From the NCBI RefSeq assembly GCF_003932785.1, contig NZ_RQYT01000004.1, positions 1 to 64,000 on the forward strand: a stretch of 64,000 nt of DNA. Reading direction: 5' to 3'. Below are positions 43,624-52,248 of this stretch, piece by piece; the first letter of the stretch is position 1; the number at the start of each line of letters is the position of its first letter. Below the pieces are notes generated by a model. The model was not told where the DNA came from. It saw only the letters and a program-made list of their open reading frames with translations, and ran no database searches. The stretch comes from Arachnia propionica (GTDB lineage Bacteria > Actinomycetota > Actinomycetes > Propionibacteriales > Propionibacteriaceae). Both the position numbers and the translations under genes were made by a program.

Positions 43624-44507
43624 CGGTGTTCCTCTCGACGCACGAGTTCCAGGTAGGTGTCCTCGAGGGAGTTGTGCTCCACCTCGAGGTTGTCCATGCG
43701 GACCAGGGGGTCGGCGAGCCGACCGCGGAGAAAGCCGACGGGGTCGTCGGTGGCGTGGACGTGGGCGCCGCCGTCGTCGTGCCATCGCACCTCGGAGGTG
43801 CCCGAGTGCAGCCGACGCAGCTCGTCGGGTGAGCCGTCGGCGATGATCCGGTGGTCGGCCAGGATGAGGATCCGGCTGGCCACCCGCTCCGCCTCGTCGA
43901 GGTCGTGGGTGGTCATGAGGATCGTGGTGTCGATGTCCTCGAGGGAGGCGAGCAGGTCGTGGAAGTCGCGGCGGGCCTCCGGGTCGAAACCGGCGGTCGG
44001 TTCGTCGAGGAACAACAGCTCCGGGCGACCGACCAGCCCGACGGCCACGTCGAGGCGACGGCGACGACCGCCGGAGAGCTGGGACACCTTCTTGTCGGCG
44101 TCGGCCGTGAGCCCGACGAGGTCGAGCAGTTCGTCGGTGGGCCACGGGCGGGGGATCGCCGCGGTGGAGTAGGGGGTGTAGAAGGAGCCGAGGTGGCTCA
44201 GCAGAGTGCGCACCCGCCATTTCGGGTGGTCGCGCCATGACTGGAGGACCACGCCCACGCGCGCCCGCCACGGGTCGCCCGCCGTCGTCGGATCCTCCCC
44301 GAGCACCCGCAGTGTACCGGCCGAGGGGCGACGGAAGCCCTCGAAGGCCTCGATCATCGTGGTCTTGCCCGCGCCGTTGGGGCCGAGCAGGACGACGGTC
44401 TCGCGGGCCTCGATGGTGAGGTCGATGGAGTCGAGGACGAGATGGTCGCCATAGGCCATCGTGAGGCCTGAGGCGGAGATCGCCGGCGGCCGCTCTGTAT
44501 TGCTCAT
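43620..44507 (-). CDS. ABC transporter ATP-binding protein
   Basis: This 295-aa ATPase has GPNGAGKTT near 42-50, LSGGRRRRLDVAVGLVGRP and LLFLDEPTAGFDPEARRDF, close in type to DrrA-like exporters. The signature has GGRRRR instead of GGQ.RR. First gene of a three-gene operon with permease and XRE regulator. Its upstream region carries an 18-bp dyad. Confidence 0.92.
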   Translation of the reverse strand: MSNTERPPAISASGLTMAYGDHLVLDSIDLTIEARETVVLLGPNGAGKTTMIEAFEGFRRPSAGTLRVLGEDPTTAGDPWRARVGVVLQSWRDHPKWRVRTLLSHLGSFYTPYSTAAIPRPWPTDELLDLVGLTADADKKVSQLSGGRRRRLDVAVGLVGRPELLFLDEPTAGFDPEARRDFHDLLASLEDIDTTILMTTHDLDEAERVASRILILADHRIIADGSPDELRRLHSGTSEVRWHDDGGAHVHATDDPVGFLRGRLADPLVRMDNLEVEHNSLEDTYLELVRREEHR

Positions 44508-44516
44508 GCCCTCACT

Positions 44517-44534
44517 TGTAGCAGACCTACTACA
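44517..44534. promoter_or_regulatory. Operator-like palindrome before the ABC/XRE operon
   Basis: TGTAG-N8-CTACA at 44517-44534, 10 nt upstream of the ATPase start; candidate site for the XRE regulator encoded at the end of the operon. Confidence 0.5.
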
Positions 44535-44617
44535 TCTGATTCAACAGGTGCGGCCAGACTGATGTTGTCGATGCGAACAGTCCCCGGACTCGGTGGGTGG
44601 CGCGGGGGCCTCGGTCC

Positions 44618-45286
44618 TCAGTAGTCGGTGTCGGCCGGGGCGCCCTCAAGGATGGCGCGGCTCGCGGACAGGCCCAGCCTCGTCGCGCCTGCCTCGACCA
44701 TCGCCTTGGCCGTGTCCCAGTCGCGGATGCCGCCCGAGGCCTTGACCCCCAGCCGACCGCCGACGGTGTCCGCCATCAGCTTGACCGCGTGCACGCTCGC
44801 CCCGCCCTTCGGGTGGAAGCCCGTCGAGGTCTTCACGAAGTCGGCACCCGCCGCTTCTGCGGCCCGACAAGCGGCGACGATCTCGTCATCGGTGAGGGCC
44901 GCCGACTCGATGATGACCTTGAGCAAACCGGTCGTCGCCTCCCTCACGGCCGCGATCTCCTCCTGCACCTTCTCCGGCTGACCCGCCTTGAGCAGCCCGA
45001 TGTTGATGACCATGTCGATCTCGTCGGCGCCCAGCCGCGACGACTCCGCCGCCTCGGCCGCCTTCGCCGCCGGGGTGTGGTTGCCCGATGGGAACCCGCA
45101 CACCGTCGCGACCTTCACCTCGCCCAGCTCATCCGTGATCGGCAGCATCGACGGGGACACGCAGACCGAGAAGGTCCCCAGCTCGCGGGCCTCGGCGACG
45201 AGGGCTGAGACCTCCGCCGGGGTGGCGTCGGTCCGCAGGAGGGTGTGGTCGATGAGGTGGGCGAGGTCGTCGCGGGAAATGTCCAT
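44618..45286 (-). CDS. deoC: Deoxyribose-phosphate aldolase
   Basis: This 222-aa class I aldolase splits 2-deoxyribose 5-phosphate into glyceraldehyde 3-phosphate and acetaldehyde in nucleoside catabolism. The Schiff-base Lys is K152 in [11 protein letters not shown]182 in [10 protein letters not shown] and D91 in [10 protein letters not shown] are the partner residues. ATG 45286 is chosen, 7 nt after a TATGCT box, rather than the ATG at 45298 which overlaps that box. Confidence 0.96.
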   Translation of the reverse strand: MDISRDDLAHLIDHTLLRTDATPAEVSALVAEARELGTFSVCVSPSMLPITDELGEVKVATVCGFPSGNHTPAAKAAEAAESSRLGADEIDMVINIGLLKAGQPEKVQEEIAAVREATTGLLKVIIESAALTDDEIVAACRAAEAAGADFVKTSTGFHPKGGASVHAVKLMADTVGGRLGVKASGGIRDWDTAKAMVEAGATRLGLSASRAILEGAPADTDY

Positions 45287-45293
45287 GAGGTTG

Positions 45294-45299
45294 AGCATA
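45294..45299 (-). promoter_or_regulatory. -10 box of a leaderless promoter (deoC)
   Basis: TATGCT on the minus strand, 7 nt before the ATG at 45286. Confidence 0.65.
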
Positions 45300-45314
45300 G
45301 ATGGTCACCGCCAC

Positions 45315-46724
45315 CTATCCGCTCAGTGGGAGCCGAACCGTGAAGGTCGTCCTCCCCGGCTCCGAGGCCACCGCCGTCGAGCCCCCGAAACTGTGCACCA
45401 CGGCCTGCACGATCGACAGGCCCAGCCCCGTCGACTGCGCCTCGCTGTGGCGGCGTGAGGCATCCGCGCGGCTGAACCGCTCGAAGATCCGGTGCTGCTC
45501 CGCGGGTGGGATCCCCGGACCGTCATCCGCCACCACCAGCTCAGCCATCCCGTCCCGCACCGCGACGCTGGTGGTCACCGTCGTCCCGGCGGGGGTGTGG
45601 GTGCGGGCGTTCGACAGCAGGTTGACCACCACCTGGTGCAGCCGGTCCGCGTTCGCCAACACCTCGAGTCCCTGCTCCGGCAGTTCGAGCCGCCACTGGT
45701 GGTCAGGCCCGGCGGCGCGGGCATCGCTGACCGCGTTCAGCACGACCTCCACCAGGTCGACGGGGCTCAGCTCGGTGGGTGCGTCGGCATCGAGGCGGGC
45801 CAGGAGCAGCAGGTCCTCGACGAGTTTCGTCATGCGCCGCGACTCGGCGTCGATCCGTCCCAGGGCGAAGGTCGAATCCTCCCCGCGGGCGCGTCCCGCC
45901 AGCTCCGAGTAGCCGCGGATCGCGGCCAGCGGATTCCGCAGCTCGTGGGAGGCGTCGGCGACGAAGCGGCGCAGTTTCGTCTCGGAGGCCTGCCTGGCCT
46001 CCAGGGCGCTGCGGACATTGCCGAGCATCCGGTTGAAGGAGTCGGTCAGCTGCGCCACCTCGTGGCTGGGCGCGAGATCGGGCGACGGCACGGGCGCGGG
46101 GACCTGCACCTCGCCGCGCCCCAGCTCCAGCCGGGAGACCGTCTGGGCCGTGGCGGTCAGGGTACGCAGTGGGCGGGTCGCGGCATCCGCGACGGCCCGG
46201 GTCGCCAGTGCCGCGACGACGACGGACACCAGACCCAGCCCGACGCCGAGGAAGGTCAGCTGCACCAGCGTCGAGTGCACCGCCTCCAGCGGCACGGCGA
46301 CGATGACGCGCACCCCCTGCTCCATCCGGGAGCTGACCCGGTACCGTCCCATCTCGGGGACGGTCACGCTGTGGTTCTGCCCGTCGGGGTCGATGCCGAT
46401 GAGCGCCGTGTAGGCGTCCGTCGTCAGCGACTCATAGGTGCCCTCGGCGATCCGGGTGCCGTACGCCTCCCCGTCCTCGGTGCGCATGGCGACGATGGTC
46501 CCGGGTGGCATGCCCGGCACCGCGATGCCGGGGGCGTGCTTGCCGTTCGGGTCGGCCGGGCCGCGTCGCTGCAGCACCTTCGCGTTGTCCAGTTGCCCGT
46601 CGACCTGGCGGTACAGCAGGGTCTGTGCCGCGACGAGGGTTCCGGCCAGGATGAGCAGCGACAGGGCCGCCACCACGATCGTGATGTGGCGGCGCAGCTG
46701 GGCCGACAACGTCCCGGCCTGCAT
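45315..46724 (-). CDS. Sensor histidine kinase (HAMP, OmpR-partner type)
   Basis: The 469-aa protein has a first membrane helix (about 13-35), a ~115-residue extracellular sensor region, a second helix (about 153-175), a HAMP linker, HisKA with H260 in ADASHELRNPLAAIRGY, and HATPase_c (N-box NADRLHQVVVNLLSNA, G1 DDGPGIP, G2 STGLGLSIV). It overlaps the response regulator stop by one base (TGATG). It resembles actinobacterial TcrY/MprB-like kinases; the signal is unknown. Confidence 0.92.
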   Translation of the reverse strand: MQAGTLSAQLRRHITIVVAALSLLILAGTLVAAQTLLYRQVDGQLDNAKVLQRRGPADPNGKHAPGIAVPGMPPGTIVAMRTEDGEAYGTRIAEGTYESLTTDAYTALIGIDPDGQNHSVTVPEMGRYRVSSRMEQGVRVIVAVPLEAVHSTLVQLTFLGVGLGLVSVVVAALATRAVADAATRPLRTLTATAQTVSRLELGRGEVQVPAPVPSPDLAPSHEVAQLTDSFNRMLGNVRSALEARQASETKLRRFVADASHELRNPLAAIRGYSELAGRARGEDSTFALGRIDAESRRMTKLVEDLLLLARLDADAPTELSPVDLVEVVLNAVSDARAAGPDHQWRLELPEQGLEVLANADRLHQVVVNLLSNARTHTPAGTTVTTSVAVRDGMAELVVADDGPGIPPAEQHRIFERFSRADASRRHSEAQSTGLGLSIVQAVVHSFGGSTAVASEPGRTTFTVRLPLSG

Positions 46725-47455
46725 CACGGCCCCGCCGGACGCAGCACGTATCCGGCTCCGCGCATGGTGTGGATCATGGGTTCGCGGCCCGCGTCGATCT
46801 TCTTGCGCAGGTACGAGATGTAGAGCTCGACGACGTTCGCCTGCCCACCGAAGTCGTAGTTCCACACCCGGTCGAGGATCTGCGCCTTCGACAGCACCCG
46901 CCTCGGGTTGCGCATGAGGTAGCGCAGCAGCTCGAACTCGGTGGCGGTCAGCGCCACGGCCTCCCCGGCGCGGGTGACCTCGTGCGACTCCTCGTCGAGG
47001 ATGAGGTCCCCGACGATGAGCTGCGTCTCCGGCTGGATGGTGGTGGCGCCGGAGCGGCGCAGCAGGCCGCGGAGCCTGGCGATGAGCTCCTCGAGGGAGA
47101 ACGGTTTGGTGACGTAGTCGTCGCCGCCGGCGGTGAGGCCCGTGACGCGGTCATGGACGCCGTCCTTGGCGGTGAGGAAGATGACCGGTACGTCGGGCTG
47201 CTCGGTGCGGATGCGTCGCATCACCTCGAGGCCGTCGAAGTCCGGCAGCATCATGTCGAGGACGATCGCGTCGGGCTGGACCTCGCGGGCGAGCCTGACG
47301 GCGTCTTGGCCGGTGGCGGCGGTGTGGACGTCCCAGCCCTCGTAGCGCATCGCCATGGACAGCAGTTCGGTCAGGCTGGGCTCGTCGTCGACGGTGAGGA
47401 CGCGCAGCGGGGTGCCGTCGGGGCGGGTCAGCGGGGCGGGGGCTGCTGAGGTCAT
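46724..47455 (-). CDS. OmpR/PhoP-family response regulator
   Basis: This 243-aa protein has a receiver domain (about 17-130; DDE at 23-25, D67 in AIVLDMMLP, K in VTKPFSLEE) and a winged-helix Trans_reg_C domain (about 150-240; LTATEFELLRYLMRNPRRVL, YISYLRKKID, IHTMRGAGYVLR). It is the first gene of the pair with the kinase and resembles the TcrX/PhoP group. The target genes are unknown. Confidence 0.94.
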   Translation of the reverse strand: MTSAAPAPLTRPDGTPLRVLTVDDEPSLTELLSMAMRYEGWDVHTAATGQDAVRLAREVQPDAIVLDMMLPDFDGLEVMRRIRTEQPDVPVIFLTAKDGVHDRVTGLTAGGDDYVTKPFSLEELIARLRGLLRRSGATTIQPETQLIVGDLILDEESHEVTRAGEAVALTATEFELLRYLMRNPRRVLSKAQILDRVWNYDFGGQANVVELYISYLRKKIDAGREPMIHTMRGAGYVLRPAGP

Positions 47456-47527
47456 GGCACTACTGTCGCACTCAGGGCCCGGGAAAGGCCATGGATCCGC
47501 TGTGAGATTCCTGTGGACGTCGGACCG

Positions 47528-47992
47528 TCACTGTGCGGGCTCGTCGTGGATCACCGGTGGCGCCGGCTCGGGTTCGTCGTCGCGGGGCTGGAGGAACAGG
47601 TTGTCGAGCCCGGCCCGGCCGGAGCCGTGGGCGAGCAGCATCAGCCCGACCACCGCCATGACCGCGTTGTACTCCCAGCCGCCGTCGTGGGCGTAGAAGC
47701 TGTCGCCGCGGACGAGGAAGATGATGGCGCAGTTGAGGACGACGATGCCGAACCCGATGACGGGGGTCGCGAGTCCGAAGATGAGGAGGATGCCCCCGAC
47801 CACCTCGAACCCGATGACGAGCCAGATGAGGAGCCCCGGGTTGGGTAGGCCGATGGACTCCAGCAGGGCGGCCTCGGCGGCCACGCCTTCGTTCTGCCAG
47901 CGGTGCCAGCCGTGGCCGACCATCACCACGCCCATGACGATGCGGGTCAGCATCAATGCGATGTCACGGACGACTCGGATGAAGGCCTTCAT
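47528..47992 (-). CDS. DoxX-family membrane protein
   Basis: The 154-aa protein has four membrane helices (about 8-28, 52-72, 76-95 and 112-130) and the DoxX pattern 'R..MG.....HG..K/R' (LTRIVMGVVMVGHGWHRW). The C-terminal tail is acidic and Pro-rich. In mycobacteria DoxX works with SodA and SseA in redox defence; there is no such neighbour here. The start MKAFIRVVRD is chosen after GTTGGGAACACC; a longer frame to 48166 is unlikely. Confidence 0.88.
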   Translation of the reverse strand: MKAFIRVVRDIALMLTRIVMGVVMVGHGWHRWQNEGVAAEAALLESIGLPNPGLLIWLVIGFEVVGGILLIFGLATPVIGFGIVVLNCAIIFLVRGDSFYAHDGGWEYNAVMAVVGLMLLAHGSGRAGLDNLFLQPRDDEPEPAPPVIHDEPAQ

Positions 47993-48092
47993 GGTGTTCC
48001 CAACTCTCACAGCTTTGGCCCCATGGTAAGCCCCGGAGGGTGTTCGTGAGGGGTTGGGATCGGGTGACCCGCCTGGCGTCGATACTGGGCGC

Positions 48093-48527
48093 ATGAGGAA
48101 GCGGGTCCTGGTGGCGGCCGGTGTGGCCCTGATCGCTGCGCTCGTGCTGGGTGTCTGGGTGAGCAACGAACTGAGGGCCCCGTGCGACCGGGAGATCTAC
48201 GGGGACCCTCAGGGGGCGCACTCGGTGACCTTCAGCTACCGGCGGGAGGGGTGTCTCCTCCGGGGGGACGAGCACATGCGTGAGCCGACGCGGCACGCGA
48301 TGGTCCTTGCCCCCGGGGAGCGGCAGGCCCTGTCGTGGCGGGTCTCGGGTCCGCCGGTCCGGGCCACCGTCGCCTCCGCGGCGGGGGAGATCGTTGTGCT
48401 GGAGCTGTCCGGGCAGGGGTGCGTCGACTTCGTCCGGGGAGCAGGTGAGCATCAGCTGCTCCTCGAGTTCCCCCGGGGCAGCGGCGAGGGACACGTCGAC
48501 TGGGGCGAGTCGACGGCCTGCGCCTGA
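48093..48527 (+). CDS. Membrane-anchored or secreted protein of unknown function
   Basis: The 144-aa protein starts MRKRVLVAAGVALIAALVLG, one N-terminal helix that acts as an anchor or uncut signal, followed by a ~115-residue extracellular part with three spread Cys pairs candidates (CDREIYG, EGCLLRG, GQGCVDF, TACA). A near-consensus GATACT box lies 6 nt before the ATG. No family recognised. Confidence 0.7.
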   Translation: MRKRVLVAAGVALIAALVLGVWVSNELRAPCDREIYGDPQGAHSVTFSYRREGCLLRGDEHMREPTRHAMVLAPGERQALSWRVSGPPVRATVASAAGEIVVLELSGQGCVDFVRGAGEHQLLLEFPRGSGEGHVDWGESTACA

Positions 48528-48569
48528 CCGCCCGTCGTCTTCCTCGCCTCGGGCCGCCCACGTCGAAGC

Positions 48570-48646
48570 GGTCACGAATCGCCGTCCTGCTTGTGTTGAA
48601 ACGTTTCAAACCGGGGTCTCGTGGAGGCAGAGCGGCGGTTCGTGCC
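48570..48646. repeat. Family B imperfect palindromic repeat (copy 4)
   Basis: GGTCACGAATCGCCGTCCTG at the left, GCGGCGGTTCGTGCC at the right and GAAACGTTTCAAAC in the centre; 77 bp, very like copies 2 and 5. Lies between convergently unrelated genes, ahead of mptB. Confidence 0.85.
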
Positions 48647-48697
48647 TGCTGGGGTGGGGCGCGGTCGCCGTGACGATCCTGCTTCCCGCACACCCTC

Positions 48698-48703
48698 TAG
48701 GCT
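48698..48703 (+). promoter_or_regulatory. -10 box close to the mptB start
   Basis: TAGGCT, then GAAGGGG (7 nt), then ATG 48711. The gap also looks like a ribosome site, so the message may have a very short leader. It overlaps a sequence (CACACCCTCTAG) like the family A terminus. Confidence 0.55.
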
Positions 48704-48710
48704 GAAGGGG

Positions 48711-50105
48711 ATGTCAGTGCTTCGTGCTCTCCGCCTGGAGGCCCTGCCGCCGGAACGTCTCATCTGGGTCGGGGTCGGGGCGAGCGCCGCCCTCAGCGGG
48801 CTGGCGTGGCTCGTCACCCCCGACGCGCCCTGGGCCGGGCGGGCCCTGCACCTGCTCATGACCGGGTGCGTCGCGCTGATGCTGCTGTGCTGGTGGCGGC
48901 TCGGACCCCGCTTCGAGCACCAGGCCGGGGTTGCCGTCCTGTGGGCCCTGCCCCTGTTCGCCGCGCCACCGCTGTTCAGCCAGGACGTCGCCGCCTACCT
49001 CGCCCAGGGACGCATGCTCGCCGAGGGACTCGATCCGTACACCACCCCGCTGGCCGTGGCGGAACTGCCGGGCCTGCCCGTCGGGCACCACTGGGCCGGC
49101 ACCACCGCCGTCTACCCGGCCGGGTCCGTGATGATCTTCCGGCTCGCCCACTGGCTCTCGCTCGGCCATGCCGGACTGGGGATCTTCTGGCTGCGGCTCC
49201 TCCACCTCGCCGCCCTCGCCGTGACGGTGGCGGCCGTGCGACGCCTCGCCCAGCACCTCGCCGTCCCCGTCCGCTCCGCCCTGTGGCTGGGGGTCACGTC
49301 GCCGCTCCTCATCCTCCAGTGGGTCGGCGGGGTTCACAACGACGCGGTGGTCGTGGCCGCCGTGGCCTGGGCCGCCGTCCTCGCCCTGCGCGGCGGCTGG
49401 TCGGGGCTCCTGCTGGGCGGGGCCATGATCGGCGTCGGGATGCTCGTCAAGCAGTCGGCGGCCTTCGCCGGGTTCGGGATCGTCGCGATCGCCGTCGCCA
49501 CCCTCACTCCCCGCTCCTGGCGCGACCTCGCCGTCCGCGCCGGGGCCGCCGGCGGCGTGGCGGTGGCGGTCTTCGTCCTCGTCTCGGTCGCCTCGGGGCT
49601 CGGCTTCGGCTGGGCCCGACCCACGGCGGGCAGCCCCCTCACCGCGATGAACTTCTCCCCCTGGTCGTGGCTGGCCCAGCTGTCGCTGCGCATCGCGCCC
49701 GGCGGGGCCGCGCTGCCGGTGCTGTCCGCACTCTCGGCTATCACGGTCCTCCTGGCCCTGGTGTGGGTGGTGCGACGCTGGGGCCCCACCCCGGAGGATC
49801 CCGGCCGCCCCTGGCTGGTGCTCACCTGCGGGCTGCTCGCGTTCATGCTCGCCGGGCCAGCCATCCAGCCGTGGTACCTCACCTGGGCGGCTCCCTTCCT
49901 CATCTTCTGCCTGCCCCGGACCCGGCCCGCGCCGGGCACCGGCATCGACACGGAGGTGGCTGCCGTCGTCGCCGTCGCCGCAGTGACCCTGCTCGGGCCA
50001 CTCCAGGGCGCCATCGACGCCCTGCCCGCCCTCGCCGTGACGGTCGGCGTCGTCTGGTGGCTGCTGCGGAGACCACGGTCTGACGCCTCGATGACCTCAG
50101 GCTGA
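48711..50105 (+). CDS. mptB: Polyprenol-phosphate-mannose-dependent alpha-(1,6)-mannosyltransferase-like (MptB)
   Basis: The 464-aa membrane glycosyltransferase has about eleven to twelve helices. The first periplasmic loop carries SQDVAAYLAQGRMLAEGLDP followed by WAGTTAVYPAG, a pattern of the GT-C MptB/DUF2029 group, with the acidic SQD and NDAVVV (in GGVHNDAVVVAA) residues. In mycobacteria and corynebacteria MptB extends the mannan core of lipomannan at the outer face of the membrane. ATG 48711 is chosen because of the box at 48698; the upstream frame crosses a repeat. Confidence 0.85.
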   Translation: MSVLRALRLEALPPERLIWVGVGASAALSGLAWLVTPDAPWAGRALHLLMTGCVALMLLCWWRLGPRFEHQAGVAVLWALPLFAAPPLFSQDVAAYLAQGRMLAEGLDPYTTPLAVAELPGLPVGHHWAGTTAVYPAGSVMIFRLAHWLSLGHAGLGIFWLRLLHLAALAVTVAAVRRLAQHLAVPVRSALWLGVTSPLLILQWVGGVHNDAVVVAAVAWAAVLALRGGWSGLLLGGAMIGVGMLVKQSAAFAGFGIVAIAVATLTPRSWRDLAVRAGAAGGVAVAVFVLVSVASGLGFGWARPTAGSPLTAMNFSPWSWLAQLSLRIAPGGAALPVLSALSAITVLLALVWVVRRWGPTPEDPGRPWLVLTCGLLAFMLAGPAIQPWYLTWAAPFLIFCLPRTRPAPGTGIDTEVAAVVAVAAVTLLGPLQGAIDALPALAVTVGVVWWLLRRPRSDASMTSG

Positions 50106-50127
50106 CCTCCGGCCCCGGCCGGGCGGA

Positions 50128-50133
50128 TAGGGT
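50128..50133 (+). promoter_or_regulatory. -10 box of a leaderless promoter (ABC genes)
   Basis: TAGGGT, 7 nt before the ATG at 50141. Confidence 0.65.
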
Positions 50134-50140
50134 GCGTGCC

Positions 50141-51097
50141 ATGAGCGGGATGTGGAAGAGTCGGCCCACGAACTGGGCCATCCAGTTGAAGGGGGTCAGC
50201 AAGAGCTTCCGTCACACCCGCGCAGTCTCCGGGCTCGACCTCAACGTCCCCCTCGGCGGGGTCCACGGCCTGCTGGGGCCGAACGGATCCGGCAAGACCA
50301 CCACCATCCGCATGCTCCTCGGGCTGCTGCGCGCCGACGCGGGACGCATGTGGATCCTCGACCACGAGGTGCCGGAGCGGCTGCCGGAGGTCGTCCACCG
50401 CGTCGGCGCCATCGTCGAGACCCCACGCCTGGCCCCCGGACTGAGCATCGAACGCAACCTCGAGATCCTCGCACTCGCGACGGGGGTCCCGAACGCCCGG
50501 GTCACCGAGGTGCTGCTCGAGGTGGGGCTCGGTGGCCGGGTCGACACCCCCTTCAGGGCGTGCTCACTGGGCATGAAGCAGCGGGTCGCGATCGCCGCCA
50601 CCCTGCTGAAGCGCCCCGACATCCTCATCTTCGACGAACCGACCAACGGGCTCGACCCGGCGGGCATCCAGGAGATCCGCACCACCATGCGGGCGCTGGC
50701 CGACGCGGGACGCACCGTCCTCGTCTCCAGCCACCTCCTCGGCGAGATCGAACAGGTCGCGAACTCCGTCTCGATCATCGGGCGGGGCCACGTCATCGCC
50801 GAGGGGGATCTGGAGGCGCTGCTCGGCGGCGGCCAGGCCCACGTCGTCGTCGAGGTGGCGGAGGTCGGGCGGGCCAACGAGGTGTTGCGGCAGGCCGGCT
50901 ACCGGTGCGAGCAGGTCGCGGGGAAGCTCCACGTCAGGTCCGACGGTGACATCCACGCGTCGGAGGTGGCGCGGACCCTCGGGCTGGCCGACCTGTGGCC
51001 GTCACATCTGAGCCGACAGCAGGCCAGCCTGGAGTCGGTGTTCCTGCGCCTGACGGAGCACGAGCACCTGTCAGCCACCCAGGGGAGGGCCGCCTGA
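50141..51097 (+). CDS. ABC transporter ATP-binding protein
   Basis: This 318-aa ATPase has GPNGSGKTTTIRMLLGLLRA near 46-65, CSLGMKQRVAIAATLLKRP as signature (SLGMKQR, as in bacitracin-type BcrA exporters) and ILIFDEPTNGLDPAGIQEI. The C-terminal ~90 residues are the usual BcrA-like extension. The ATG at 50141 is preferred to the GTG at 50132. It overlaps the permease by one base (TGATG) and forms a transporter with it; the substrate may be a peptide antibiotic. Confidence 0.92.
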   Translation: MSGMWKSRPTNWAIQLKGVSKSFRHTRAVSGLDLNVPLGGVHGLLGPNGSGKTTTIRMLLGLLRADAGRMWILDHEVPERLPEVVHRVGAIVETPRLAPGLSIERNLEILALATGVPNARVTEVLLEVGLGGRVDTPFRACSLGMKQRVAIAATLLKRPDILIFDEPTNGLDPAGIQEIRTTMRALADAGRTVLVSSHLLGEIEQVANSVSIIGRGHVIAEGDLEALLGGGQAHVVVEVAEVGRANEVLRQAGYRCEQVAGKLHVRSDGDIHASEVARTLGLADLWPSHLSRQQASLESVFLRLTEHEHLSATQGRAA

Positions 51098-52062
51098 TGA
51101 TCAACCTGCTCCGGGCCGAGGTGTTGCGACTGCTCAGCAGCGGTGCGCTGCGGGGTTTCGGCCTGCTCGCCCTCGTGCTGGTGTGCTGGCCCGCCATCAC
51201 CACCGTGGAGGGTGCCGAACCGGTGTCCGAGGCGGACTGGGTTCAGGCCCGGGTCAGCTACGAGAGCGTGGTGGAGCAGCAACAGTTCGAGCTGGAGATG
51301 GCCCAGGAGCAGTGTGGGGACGGTGACGAGGACTCCTGCCAGATTGTGGCCGACATGCAGGCCCAGCCCCCGTTGACCGTGGAGGAGTTTCTCCGTGTAC
51401 CGACCGACTTCACATCGGTGGTCGATCGGACCATCCGGGTCATGGGAGTTCTTTCCCAGCTCCTCGTCTTCGCCTTCCTCTCCCAACACGTCGGGTCCCA
51501 GTTCTCGACGGGCGAGGTGGGGACCCAGCTGACGTTCACCCCCAACCGGCGGCAGGTGATGTGGGCCAAGATCATCGTGGCCACCGTCGCCGCCGCGGCG
51601 ATGACCGCCCTGTGGTTCGTTCTGGGGCTGACGATGGACGTGCTGGCCTACAGCTGGGTTCGAGGGCCCGAGGGAGTGGTCGGCCACATCGGTATGGGAG
51701 CGGTGGTGGGCAGGTACTTGCTCAGTACGTTGCTCGCCGCGGCCCTGGCAGCGACCCTCGCGTTGCTCTTCGCCTCCCCGTGGCGGGGGCCGGTGTTCAT
51801 GTTCTTCGTCTTCGCCGGAACCCAGCTGCTGCCGTTGTCGGTGCGCAGTGGTCCCGTCCTGTCCGCCATCGTGCCGCTGCCCTACGTCGAGGCACTCGTG
51901 GAAGGCGAGTACATCGAGTTCATGGAGTTCTCCTCCGACGGTCCCAGCGTGCCGGTTCTCGAACTCACCTTCTGGCACGGCCTCGCCTACTGTCTCATCG
52001 TGCTGGCCCTGCTGATCGCCATCACCTCGTTCCGGTTCTCCCGCCGCGACATCCTCAAATAA
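51097..52062 (+). CDS. ABC-2 type permease
   Basis: The 321-aa protein starts MINLLRAEVLRLLSSG; six helices, the first at about 15-33, then a ~90-residue extracellular loop (charged, EQCGDGDEDSCQI with two Cys), then five helices (about 115-305). Partner of the ATPase before it. Its TAA stop overlaps the first base of the family A element by insertion right at the stop codon. Confidence 0.88.
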   Translation: MINLLRAEVLRLLSSGALRGFGLLALVLVCWPAITTVEGAEPVSEADWVQARVSYESVVEQQQFELEMAQEQCGDGDEDSCQIVADMQAQPPLTVEEFLRVPTDFTSVVDRTIRVMGVLSQLLVFAFLSQHVGSQFSTGEVGTQLTFTPNRRQVMWAKIIVATVAAAAMTALWFVLGLTMDVLAYSWVRGPEGVVGHIGMGAVVGRYLLSTLLAAALAATLALLFASPWRGPVFMFFVFAGTQLLPLSVRSGPVLSAIVPLPYVEALVEGEYIEFMEFSSDGPSVPVLELTFWHGLAYCLIVLALLIAITSFRFSRRDILK

Positions 52063-52221
52063 GAGGGTGCGCGGATAGGGGGATCGTGACGAGGATCGTC
52101 ACGGTGGCCTCTTGGCAAGGCGGACGACGAAGAGCGCACTGGATTGTGCGTTTGAGGAGGACAACGCTGCCAGGGGGTTACCGGGGCGACCGCAGTGGAT
52201 TCGCCTATCCGCGCACCCTCT
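52062..52221 (-). mobile_element. Family A MITE-like element (complete copy, inverted)
   Basis: 160 bp with perfect 18-bp terminal inverted repeats AGAGGGTGCGCGGATAGG / CCTATCCGCGCACCCTCT. A direct repeat TAAGAGGGTGCGCGG lies at both sides (52060-52074 and 52221-52235), partly made of the terminus. It starts on the stop codon of the ABC permease and separates it from thrC. No ORF of its own. The interior is the inverse complement of 55087-55247 with about 85-90 percent identity by eye. Confidence 0.9.
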
Positions 52222-52236
52222 AAGAGGGTGCGCGGG

Positions 52237-52242
52237 TAGAGT
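52237..52242 (+). promoter_or_regulatory. -10 box of a leaderless promoter (thrC)
   Basis: TAGAGT, 6 nt before the GTG at 52249, immediately right of the family A element. Confidence 0.7.
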
Positions 52243-52248
52243 CGGGCC

